The notes below the pieces were generated by a model. It saw nothing but the letters and a program-made list of their open reading frames with translations. It was not told the DNA's origin and ran no database searches. Positions 34,437-45,075 of a stretch of DNA of 64,000 nt are shown here, piece after piece. Location of the stretch: positions 619,501-683,500 of the forward strand of contig JANUWF010002121.1 of assembly GCA_026120185.1 (NCBI GenBank), written 5' to 3'. Both the position numbers and the translations under genes were made by a program. The stretch comes from Voacanga thouarsii (Eukaryota > Streptophyta > Magnoliopsida > Gentianales > Apocynaceae). How positions within the stretch are numbered: the stretch's first letter is position 1; the number at the start of each line of letters is the position of its first letter.

Positions 34437-34805
34437 ATTTATCTGTGAACATTGAGTGGTGTTTTATCAGCATTTGTAAAATAAAAGTGCTCAACTTGTA
34501 AAGAAATAAACCACTCAAATAAAGTTGACTTTCAAACCCTGTATCATAGTCATGGCCATGAAACCCAGCATCAGGATTGTAAACTGTGAAACCTTGCAAC
34601 ACAATACAAGTGGGTGATCGACCCACTGGGTGATATACTCCTCTATCTCTGCACCCAAACTTAGTGGTTGTCAACTCTGAAAATAAATAGCCCACCGGAA
34701 CTATGATGATAGCTCGGACCGGCCTGACCAACCAGAATTGGCATCTTGTCTAGGTAGAGTTCACCCCTCAGAGATGGCCATCTACTGAGAGACTTACCCC
34801 AATCC
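34436..34805 (-). mobile_element. Truncated G1-type LTR, part 1
   Basis: It starts abruptly about 430 bases inside the LTR, by comparison with 28802-29231, at 'gaacattgagtggtg'. It contains 'gtgggtgatcgacccac', 'gatatactcctctatctc' and 'gatggccatctactgagaga'. The terminal TGTAACACCCC part is gone. It is interrupted at 34805 by Copia-2. Confidence 0.82.
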
Positions 34806-36556
34806 TGTAAGGTATCTCATGCATATCATATATGGCGCAGCGGAAAAATAAGAACAAGATACCATCCCAGGATCCGCATACGTATGGAAAACAAGACATA
34901 AAGAGAAGAAGAAGGTTACCTTTCTAGTGAGTCCCTGTCGTTAAAATTTTTTTTTTTCTTTCTCGTCTGAGGCGCAATCCAGTAATCCTCTTGATTAAAC
35001 ACCAAGAGAGTCAAACGTCCAACCACTACAATCACAACATGTAACTATCTCTAATAGAAATCCAAACGAAGGATCACTCTCAAGCACCAAGATGTTTTTG
35101 TGCTAGCAGTAACCAAGAATGGTGGCTAGGGTTTTGATGAAGAACAACGAGATAGAGAGAAGAGAAAGGAGTCGTGTGTGCCCTAAGGTTTTGGAGTTGT
35201 TTTCGTGAATGTTCTTCTTTTTAGGAATCGTGCATATATCCTATATATCACAAAAAAATCCTGCTGAAAATACTCCATCTGAGAATTCTAAAATAATTAG
35301 AATTCTCTAATTGTAATTGGAACCATCAAGTTCTCACAATTATAATTTGGCCGATAAATTATAACTAATTATAATTTAGTCACAACAACTTCTCTTTCTT
35401 GCAATTAACCCCACTAGGTTATCAAATAACATCTTAAGTATATAATCCCCTATTGTGTGTGACGTATTAGGTTTCCCAGTCAATTGGTAATGAAAATGAA
35501 TTAATTCAAACGTCTTTGAAATTAATAATTCATAATTAATTAAAATTAATCATATTGATTCTAATCAGGATTGGTTTATTAATTCATCAATTAATAAACC
35601 CATATTCTGCAGATCATGAGCGTTATCTAGCAACACATCATGACCACCCAAGAGTCCAGGAAGTCAAGTGGCTTAACATGAACCCTTCAATAACAAACTG
35701 CAATTCAATTTACTTCTTTCACCATACAATATCTTATTCGGTCTAGAGTATAGAATTGCCAACTCCCTCCAGAACATATATTTATATATTAATTCTGGCC
35801 CAAATATAATAGTACTTATACCAGGAACCCACTACTCTAGATGTGTATCAATTAGAATAATTTCCAATAAATAGTCGTCTTAGCCAATGACTTCTCGAGT
35901 AGTAATTCCTACAAGTGGTTGTGAGATATTCGCCCCTACTATTAGGAGTGGTGAATCCTTTATTGACTCTCTCAACTACTTTCGCTTACCTCACAATGTA
36001 CCCAATATCCATCCCATAGGCAGCCTTTAATCTGGCTCCAAAGATTGGAATCAAAGCACAATGCTCAGCAAACAAAGTACCTTGGAGATCTCAAGTCTAA
36101 GGATACTTGCACGTTTGATATATTGAGATTATATCACTGGCACTAAATAGGTATGCATGTGATTATCTCATAGTTAGGTCATCCAATGTACTTGTCCTAT
36201 TAATAAGCATCCACGTGTTAACTTTGAGTATCTCAATACTCACGGATATGAGAAACACTACCTGATCAAATCAAGAAGTCTAACACATGTTAGTCTTAAC
36301 ACATTAATGATGGCCTATCTCATTAATACTACAACGAGGGACTATTTAACTGCTAACACTATACAGTATAGTAGGAATCTCATATCATGATCTTTATCAT
36401 GATTTTCGTAGCACAGTGTTGTACTAGAGACTTTATCTAATAGTTATTTTACACAAAAGTAAACAAAAGATATTGTAATATAAATAATGCCTTTTATTAA
36501 AATAAAATGTGCATATACAATGTACAAATGATTGTCTCTAGGGCATTACACTAACA
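34806..36556 (-). mobile_element. Copia-2 3' LTR, 1751 bp
   Basis: It spans TGTAAGG to ACTAACA. In the first ~135 bases I count about nine differences from the other LTR by eye, so insertion is not recent. Confidence 0.93.
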
Positions 36557-36571
36557 AACTCCCACTTGCAC
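36557..36571 (-). other. Copia-2 polypurine tract
   Basis: The minus strand reads GTGCAAGTGGGAGTT immediately before the LTR start TGTTAGTG. Confidence 0.85.
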
Positions 36572-36589
36572 TAGAGCCAACCATTCATG

Positions 36590-37047
36590 TATCTAATACC
36601 GAGTGACTCAACATGCCTATCATGTTTCTTTTGGGATAGTGCTTTTGTAAGCAGGTCAACTATGTTCTTATCGAAGGGAACTCTCTCTATCTTTACATCA
36701 TTCCTATCTATGATCTCCCGGATCAAATGATAGCATCGCAGTACGTGTTTGAATCGTCAGTGAGACCGTGGCTCCTTTAATTGTGCAATGGCTCCGTTGT
36801 TGTCACAAAACTGAGATACTAGACCAACAATGCTATGAACCACACCCAGTTCAATTATGAACTTCCTGATCTAAACGGCCTCCTTAGCTACTTCAAAAAT
36901 GGCTATGTACTCAACTTCTGTCATAAAGTCGGCAATAGTCTCTTGTTTAGAACTCTTCCAACTTATTGTCCCTTCGCACAACGTAAACACATAGCCGGAT
37001 TGTGATTTGAAATCATCTTTGTCAGATTGAAAAGTAGCATCAGTAAA
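36590..37047 (-). pseudogene. pol: Copia-2 pol remnant: RNase H only
   Basis: Minus-strand reading gives TDATFQSDKDDFKSQSGYVF, SWKSSKQETIAD, a degenerate AEYIA block, FCDNNGAIAQLKEPRSH, CYHLIREIIDRNDVKIERVP and ALSQKKHDRHVES, in the correct order for the last domain of a copia pol and matching Copia-1. At 37044-37047 it is fused to gag: 'ccacaatc' of gag is followed directly by 'tttactgatgc' of RNase H. In Copia-1 the same two points are about 2.96 kb apart (11995 and 14956). A few stops occur. There is no catalytic RT. Confidence 0.85.
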
Positions 37048-37532
37048 GATTGTGGAATTAATTCGATACTTAAGTCATGATCCATCGCGAACCCAAGAGA
37101 TCCCAGCTTCTCTATTAAGCCCAGCATCTTCAGCCCATGAGTGGCCACAGAAGAACCTCTGCCATTCTGCAACAGAATAGTTGCTTTGAGATCTCGTATC
37201 TCTCAGTTCTGGCTTGGGCTTCAAACAGCTCTCAAAGATGTAATATAATCAATTGAGCATCCATATGCTCGTGCTGTTTTGCAGCTCGGGAGTCATGGAT
37301 GCTAGCATAATACACGATAATGTATCACTATACTCCTTGTACCTTCTGTAGACAACATGCTCATCAACATGAGTATCTTGAGCTGGTGGTGGCAGAATAA
37401 GAGTATCTAGCACGTAAAGCAACTTTTCCGATTTGAGAATGATTCTCAAATTTCTATAGCAGTCGAGGTAATTTGATTCGGTTAACTTGTTGGTCTCCAA
37501 GATGCTACGTAGGTTTAGGTTTGTAGATATGA
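37048..37532 (-). pseudogene. gag: Copia-2 gag N-terminal part, fused to RNase H by deletion
   Basis: The minus frame includes METNKLTESNYLDCYRNLRI, ILPPPAQDTHVDEHVVYRR and SCIMLASMTPELQ (37249-37500), then across a frameshift GSSVATHGLKMLGLIEKLGSLGFAMDHDLSIELIPQSL (36963-37172 frame). The presumed start codon, ATG in Copia-1, is ATA here. The zinc knuckle and everything up to RNase H is missing. Trp in the YLDWYRNL-type motif is Cys. Confidence 0.82.
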
Positions 37533-39420
37533 TGCAAGTGACCTAGATGTAAAAATAGTAAGGATTAGCTATTGTATATGCACATGAAATGCAAATAATT
37601 AGGACTTTAATTAAATGCATTTTTACTGCACTATTTTACTCAAACCAATAACTCCCACTACTGATTCGGGAAAGCCCGTTGGAAGCTTTCTTAGTGGACC
37701 GGTATCCAAATTCCTCAAGAATAACCTTAGGTTTGCCCAACAAGCCATCCTTGAGTTCATTGGTAGGTATCAAATACGAATTACATCGTATGTAACTACC
37801 GAATCATTGGGTGATTAACAGCTTTTAATCTTAAAGCCTATTGGGCTACCCTAACTTTTCCTCTAAATTTCTTTATGCTTGAGTTTTCCCAACTGGGATA
37901 AAAAATTTAGTTAAACCCGACACATTAATCAGGAATTTAATTCCATAGCTTGAACATGCCCGATGTCGAGTAGGCTTGGGTTTGCCCAACAACCTGGTCT
38001 CGAAAAAGGACTCTCGTTCTTATTATACGGAAGGAATTATGTTTAATATTAATTGAGGGATTTGTTCCTTCTAGTGATTTCAATAAATGACATGCATAAA
38101 AATCAATAAATCACATAATTGATAATCATGGTAATAAAGCGATTACGTGGTATGGTTATAGACTTTACCCTAAATTAATTTTTTTGAGCCATAAAAGAAA
38201 TTAATATAGTTAACCCTATGTATTCATGCATGATTTAAGTAGAAGGTCTTACCTTCTCACCTTGTTTTGGTTGCCATCTCCAAAATAAAATAATTCTACT
38301 CCTATCTAACCTATGTAAACTAATTACATAATTTCCTAAAGAGAGAAAATCTCGAATTACATTCGAGGGAAGTTAGATAAGAGAAGAATTACACAAGAAT
38401 TCTAGAGAAGATAGGACACGCAGGCCCTATTTTATAAAAAATCAAAACTATAAAATGCATGAACATATATAATTGGTTTTAGTCCATAACCATCCACCAT
38501 GCCATTAATTATGTTTAAACAAAATAAACATAAAATTTTTATTATTCCAAAAATCATTATTTTGAAAAAATAAAACAAATTCTAAAATAATATTTTAGAA
38601 AAATACATTAATTTTAAATTTTCAAAATCATTATTTTGAAAGAATAAAATTGTTTGTCTCAAAACTAGTTTTAAAAAAATGCTTTTGGGTCCTATCTCTA
38701 GTAGCGAAAATGGCAGTCCCGTTGGCCGGTTAGTGGGTGGGAGTCAAGGGGGTAGCGGCCCTTGAAAGAAAATTTTATTTTACCGCCTCTCACCAAATGA
38801 GATTTTTTCCTTCCAAAATTCTATTTTAGAAATTTTATTAATTGATGGAATGTCGCGAAACAGGACAAAACCAGTGCCGATTAGAGGCTAGAAGTAGTAC
38901 CAGCAGCAATCAGGTTTTTTTTTTAAAAAAAAAAATCCAGAAACAATTTTTGGACGTCACGGAACAGCGCAGAACCGGCACCGGTTAGGAGCCAGAGCCG
39001 GCGCCGGCTGCAGTCTGCAAGAGTCAGCGATTTTTAAAAATTTTTCAGAAACGATTTCTGGAGCCTTTATCTTCTACAACAATTTAGTGAGAACAATTCT
39101 CAGCAGAGTTTTTCCATTTTGAAGCTCAAAACAACAACCAATTTGTTAGTTTAAACAAAAACAAAAGGCAACAAACATGTTCACAGAAAACGCTTTTCTA
39201 TAAAAAACTTGTAGCACACATAGAAAACAATCTTTGACAACTTTCAAAATATGCTGTAACTATTACACAAGCATATTGTGCTACGGACTCAACTCACAAT
39301 GCTCGAAACGATTTCGACTCGAGTGAAAAAAAAAATTTCACAGGGAACCAAGGCATACATGAATACATGAAAACAGCTTTCACGGAAAAAAAAAATAATG
39401 TCTGCAAACCACACATAGCA
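37533..39420 (-). other. Copia-2 leader (between PBS and gag)
   Basis: This is about 1.9 kb without a supported ORF. It is conserved with the Copia-1 leader up to about 38715. It includes a short start, ATGGCAACCAAAACAAG, followed by GTGAG (minus strand near 38275) and, nearer the PBS, two GC-rich paired-palindrome modules (38868-38920, 38960-39030). Confidence 0.75.
38955..39032. other. GC-rich paired-palindrome module (best copy in Copia-2 leader)
   Basis: ACCGGCACCGGTT at 38974-38986 is followed ten bases later by AGCCGGCGCCGGCT at 38996-39009, a perfect 14-base palindrome. The surrounding sequence is AT-rich. A weaker copy lies about 100 bases to the left. Confidence 0.85.
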
Positions 39421-39434
39421 TGGCTCTGATACCA
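39421..39434 (-). other. Copia-2 primer binding site
   Basis: The minus strand reads TGGTATCAGAGCCA one base inside the 5' LTR end. It is complementary to the 3' end of plant initiator-Met tRNA. Confidence 0.93.
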
Positions 39435-39435
39435 C

Positions 39436-41189
39436 TGTAAGGTATCTCATGCAAATCATATATGGCGCAGCGGAAAAATAAGAACAAGATACCATCCCAG
39501 GATCCGCATACATGTGGGAAACAAGACATAAAGAGAAGAAGAAGGTCACCTTTCTAATGAGTCCCAATCATTAAATTTTTTTTTTTTCTTTCTCGTCTGA
39601 GGCACGATCCAGTAATCCTCTTAATCAAACACCATGAGAGTTGAACGTCCAGCTACTACAATCACAGTGTGTGACTATCTCTAACAGAAATACACACAGA
39701 GGATCACTCTCAAGCACCAAGATGTTTCTGTGCTAGCAGAAACCAAGAATGGTAGCTAGGATTTTGATGAAGAACAACAAGATAAAGAGAAGAGAAATGA
39801 GTCGTGTGTGCCCTAGGGTTTTGGAGCTGTTTTCGTGAATGTTCTTCTTTTTAGGAATCGTGCAAATATCCTATATATCATGAAAAAATCCTGCTAAAAA
39901 TACTCCATCTGAGAATTCTAAAACAATTAAAATTCTTTAATTGTAATTGGAACCATCAAGTTCTCACAATTACAATTTGGCCCATAAATTATAACTAATT
40001 ATAATTAGGCCACAACAACTTCTCTTTCTTGCAATTTACCCCACTATGTTATCAAATAATATCTTGAGTATATAATCTTCTATTGTGTGTGATCTATTGG
40101 GTTTCCCAATCAATTGGTAGCAAATATGAATTAATTCAAACGTCTTTGAGATTAATAATCCATAATTAATTAAAATTAATCATATTAATTCTAATCAGGA
40201 TTGGCTTATTAATTCATCAATTAATAAACCCATATTCCACAGATCATGAGCGGTATCTAGCAACACATCATGACCACCTAAGAGTCCAGAAAATCAAGTG
40301 GCTTGACATAAACCCTTCAATAACAAACTACAGTGCAATTAACTTCTTTCACCATACAATATCTCATTCGATCTGGAGTACAGAATTAGTGCCAACTCCC
40401 TCCAGAATATATATTTATATATTAATTTTGGCCCGAATATAATAGTACTTATACCAAGAACCCACTACTCTAGATGTGTATTAATTGGAACTGTTTCCAA
40501 TACACAATCGCCTTGGCCAATGACTTCTCGAGTAGTAATTCCTACAAGTGGCCGTGAGAAATTCGCCCTACAATTAGGAGTGGTGAATCTTTTATTGACC
40601 CTCTCAACTACTTTCGTTTACCTCACAATGTACCTAATATCCATCCCATAGGCAGCCCTCGATCTGGCTCCAGAGATTGGAATCAAATTACAATGCTCAG
40701 CAAACAAAGTACCTTGCAGATCTCAAGTCTAAGGATACTTGCACATTTGCTATATTGAGATTATATCACTGGCACTAAATAGTTATCTATGTGATTATCT
40801 CAAAGCTAGGTCATCCAATGTACTTGTTCTATTAACAAGCATCCACGTGTTAACTTTGAATATCTCAATACTCACAGATATGAGAAACACCGCCTAATCA
40901 AATTAGGAAGTCTAACACATGCTAATCTTAACGCATTAATGATGTCATATCTCATTAATACTACGAATAGAGACTATTTAAGTACTAACACTACGCATTG
41001 TAGTATGAATCTCATATCATGATATTTATCATGATTTTCTTAACACAATATTGTACTAGGGACTTTATCTAATAGTTATTTTACACAAAAGTAAACAAAA
41101 GATACTATAAGATAAATAATGTCTTTTATTAAAATAAATTATGTTATATACAATGTACAAATGATTGCCTCTAGGGCATAACACTAACA
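39436..41189 (-). mobile_element. Copia-2 5' LTR, 1754 bp
   Basis: It spans TGTAAGGTATCTCATGC to ACACTAACA and is followed by GATCC, the right target duplication. Confidence 0.93.
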
Positions 41190-42050
41190 GATCCTTCAAA
41201 GACTAGTCATAGTAGTCTACTCTTATTGCGTACTCAATGTTATGTTTATCTCACTCAGGAAAAGTAAAATTAAAAAAGTGTTTTCTTTGAAGTAGCAATT
41301 ATGGATTTCAGACAATCTTAGAGAAATTTTGGTTTAAGAAAAATTTATTGTCTTGCTTGAAAAATTGTTTGTTTGACTAAAATTTATTATATTTTAGCAG
41401 AAGGAATGAATTGTCCATAATTGCATCCCAAAGTACATCTCCCACGGTAATCAGCACATTTGACTTGCAGAAGTGTTTTTGTTCAACAAATACCTTTATA
41501 CAAGGACTTACTTTAATCTATTGATTTCACTGACAAAATAATCCTCCAAGTCTTGCTCAAGGCAACCTAACCATGTTTGGGGTAAACACAGGGTATATGT
41601 CACTATTAATGTACAACTAAGCAACAAAATTGTATAGGTACAAATAACTCCCAACTTTACATACACATAATCAATAGCAACATTCAAATATGATGTTAAT
41701 AGTTTAGGAGTTCTAAAATTAATTAATAAAATATTTTAGAGGTTAACATTAATATAAGAACAATTTGATCTTACAATAACATAAGTATTAATTGAGTAAA
41801 CCAAAAATAATAACATTGTCGAAAGTATTGATAAAAATATTGACAATTTTATAAATAATACTATTGCTATAAGGACAATATAAATAATAATAATATAAAT
41901 AGTAATGATGATACTAATATGTATATATTTATATATTTTTTAAAAAAATAATAATGTTCAATAATAATATTTATTATATTAATAGTAATAGTAATATCAT
42001 TAAAAAAATAACATGGCTAATAACGATGATAATAGTAATAATAATAATTC

Positions 42051-42420
42051 TATTAATATATCTCTAAAATTATTATGTTTAGTAAGAATAATAGTAGTAA
42101 TATTAATAATATCGGTGATAATTAAAAATAGTAATGCTAATAATAATACTTATAATATTAATAACATTATTTTTAAAAAATAATAATATTAATAGTAATG
42201 TTAGTAATAAAAATGGTGATAACAATTTAAGTATCAAAAGTAACAATAATATTACTATGAATAATTAAAAGTAGTAATAATTTTGCTATTAATAAATAAA
42301 TTAGTAATCATGCAAGTAGGGTAATAATAATATTTTTCACAACAAAAGTAGTATCAATAGCAATATAAATGTTTGCATGGTAATTGATGGCAAGATTAAC
42401 AATATTAAAGCATTAGCAAA

Positions 42421-42453
<33 letters not shown>

Positions 42454-42489
42454 AATAATTTTATTAATATATCTCTAAAATGATGATGT

Positions 42490-42525
<36 letters not shown>

Positions 42526-42860
42526 GTAGTAATATCAATAATATCGGTGATAATTAAAAATAGTAATGCTAATAATAATACTTATAATATTAATAACATT
42601 ATTTTTTAAAAAATAATAATATTAATAGTAATGTTAGTAATAAAAATAGTGATAACAATTTAAGTATCAAAAGTAACAATAATATTACTATGCATAATTA
42701 AAAGTAGCAATAATTTTGCTGTTAATAAATAAAGTAGTAACCATGCAAGTAGGGTAATAATAATATTTTTCACAGCAAAAGTAGTATCAATAGCAATATA
42801 AATGTTTGCATGGCAATTGATGGCAAGATTAACAATATTACAGCATTAGCAAAAATAATA
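42051..42860. repeat. Tandem duplication of a ~411-bp AT-rich unit
   Basis: 'tattaatatatctctaaaat' occurs at 42051 and 42462, and the following ~390 bases repeat with small changes: the 'atatcggtgataatt' block, 'aagtatcaaaagtaac', then 'gtttgcatgg' and 'tgatggcaag'. (TAA)n runs of different length lie at both copies. Confidence 0.88.
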
Positions 42861-44040
42861 ATAGCAACAATCTCCATTATCCTCCATACCATCTCATGCT
42901 AGTGTCATATAGACCCAATTCACAAATCATAAACTCATATTAAAATCAAAATCTAAATATACCTCATAGAATACTCTTAATGCACATCTCAACCTACATA
43001 TCATAAAATCATCCATATCATATAATCATACATTTGTCTTCCCCAACACCACTAGATCATCAACCATCGTATCAATACTTCTATAAGTTGTCATCCTATT
43101 AATCTTAAGTTTGAAAATAAATGAGGGAGCTTAGGACAAAATACTTGTTTGACGATCGATTCAAGTTGAAGATGTTGTTTTAACAATCGAAGAGCCTTGA
43201 ATACCTTGATAAGTCCTTTGAGAGACCAAGGATCGAAGAAGTCCAACGTTGGCCACCAATAAATTTGACCAAGAGAGAGAGAGATTGAGAAAAGAGTAAG
43301 AAGAAATGAAATTAAAGAAAAGAAGAAGAAAGAAAATGTTTAGACTTGGTTTACCTTATGGTGTTCTTCTTGAATTAAAGTGTTTGTTTGATCTGAATGA
43401 AGGTAGAACTTTAGTTCTTTTGGTGTTATAAAGTGTACCAAAGGAAAGAATAGGATGCACTCTAGTTGATTTGAAGATTTTAAAGTGGTTTGGAATGTTT
43501 AGAAGTGACTAAATGGTTGAAGGAGAGTAGTGTGTGTTCTTGGTGTTATTGAGAGAGTAGAAGAGAAAATTAGAAAAAGTGGGAGAGTGTTCTTGGCGGT
43601 GATGGCCGAAATTCATTGATGAATGAGTGCAGAATTTCTAGTTTGGTTTGATAGAATTGGTTACTAGATAGGTGAGTGTTTGATGGAGCAAAATTTGAAA
43701 TTTAATTTTCAAATTTAAAGTATTTTGAATAGACAGAAACTAGGAGAGGTTTGAGGTACTTTAATGGAGTTTTGTTGGCCACGGTTGTTGAAGAAGAAAA
43801 GATGTTCAGTTATGTACCTAGTATGGCCGAAAATAATAATGGAGAAATGAAGAAGAAATGAAAAGAAATGCTAGCTAATTGAAAATTGGAAAAGCTTGAA
43901 AATTAGAAGGAATGTTAACTAAATTTCAAAATATTTTGAATTGATTTTCGGCTACTAAACAGGAGTATCTCAAGGTCTTTTAATGGTGATTTTTCAGCCA
44001 TTACCTTGAAGAAGAACAGGAACCATGAAAGAGCTAATTC

Positions 44041-44304
44041 ATGTTGTTGAATACTGATGAGACTCCGCTTCATTATGGAGGTCAAGATCAAGGAGGGGGA
44101 GGCGTGACCGTGCAAGGACAAGGACCAATGACAAGATCTAGAGCCAAGAAACTTCAAGATGAGTTTCAATTTCTCATAAAACCATGCTTCAGGATGGAAG
44201 AGGGTTGGAAGGTTGAGGAAGTTAGCCAAGAGCTCATTTTGATAACTATCCAAGAAGGACCCCAACAAGAACTCAAGCCGGCAACAAAGACAGACGAAAC
44301 TTGA
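44041..44304 (+). pseudogene. Gypsy pol C-terminal remnant in the insert
   Basis: The 87-codon frame includes GQGPMTRSRAKKLQDEFQF (residues about 27-45). The G-P-M/I-T-R-S/A-R-A-K-x-L motif is characteristic of the tail of plant Ty3/gypsy polyproteins after integrase. The following region (EEVSQELILITIQEGPQQE) is acidic and also usual there. No integrase or RT precedes it. The plus orientation is opposite to the surrounding LTR. Confidence 0.55.
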
Positions 44305-45075
44305 CCAAAGGTGGCCTTCCAGCCGACATTCGGCACCGGCCCAAGCATCTGAACCAGCGCCAGCTTCAACCTGCACCAACGGTAGCCCAAAGCAGCGCAC
44401 AGCCGGCGCCAACTCAAACGCCCTAGCCGGCGCCGGCTCCAGCCTGGGCAGCTAATGGTTGCCTCGCATTTTTTATGTTTTCTCCAATTTTTTCCATTTT
44501 TAAATGTTTTGTAAAAACCTATTAAGGCCCTAAATCGTATTAGAACCTCAGGGATTACTTAGCTAGAGTTAGGGTAGTATGAATACAACCTTTAGTGATT
44601 TTACAACACAATTCACACACTTTATTCAAATTTGAAGAGACAGTCTTGAGAGGCCCTGGCCTTCTTGTTCATCTTGTTCAAGACCATGCTTAAGGCTTAG
44701 TCCTCCTTATGAATAAGTCTATAAAATCTTTTGGATAATCCAATGTGGTTTCTTCAATGGGTCTTAGTTGCTTTGTTCTTCTAAGGTTTGTTTGAATTCA
44801 TTACTTGTGTGCCTATTTTCTCTATTCTTTTGTTCTTGTTTGCCTTTGTTGCTTCAAGGATATTGGGATGAGATTATAGTAGAACTTTCTACTATTCTTG
44901 AAGGTCTTTGAAGCCTAGTTCTTCAAGGGTGGGTAGGTTGTTAGTTTACTTTCCCTTTTTTGTTCTCAAGAAATTCAGTGTTTTGGTCCCTTTGGTTGAG
45001 CTGAACTCATAATCATCTAAACTACCCCCAACACCAAGAAAAAACTCACTCAAGATCATATCAAATACCCAAAGT
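44042..45075 (+). mobile_element. ~1-kb insert in the LTR with gypsy pol-tail coding remnant
   Basis: Compared with the other two LTR copies, alignment by eye breaks at about 44041 and resumes by about 45075. The insert begins TGTTGTTGAATACTG, and CCCCCAACA lies at 45025-45033, a possible inverted terminus. I could not find a target duplication, so the right end is uncertain. It carries a plus-strand ORF with a gypsy-type motif and the GC-rich paired-palindrome module (44395-44450). It could be a solo LTR of another family or a captured fragment. Confidence 0.5.
44395..44450. other. GC-rich paired-palindrome module (in the insert)
   Basis: AGCCGGCGCCAACT at 44401-44414 and AGCCGGCGCCGGCT at 44425-44438 are spaced as in the Copia-2 leader and the Copia-4 LTR. 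Confidence 0.85.

Larger units (their letters stand above)
34806..41189 (-). mobile_element. Copia-2: internally deleted Ty1/copia element, 6384 bp
   Basis: It is bounded by two LTRs (34806-36556, 39436-41189) starting TGTAAGGTATCTCATGC and ending ACACTAACA on the plus strand. Flanks AATCC (34801-34805) and GATCC (41190-41194) are a target duplication with one A/G difference, and the host LTR continues cleanly across. The element reads minus: PBS 39421-39434, a 1.9-kb leader, gag N-terminal part, then a direct jump to the RNase H domain and the PPT. PR, INT and RT are deleted, so it could only have moved in trans. It belongs to the same family as Copia-1 and lies in opposite orientation. Confidence 0.93.

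Noticed and set aside
34309..34731. 140-codon minus frame
   Set aside because: Spans the G2/LTR junction and LTR sequence shared with two other noncoding copies.
44037..45040. Target duplication for the ~1-kb insert
   Set aside because: ATTCA at the left does not match CCAAG or other candidate right flanks, so no TSD is claimed.
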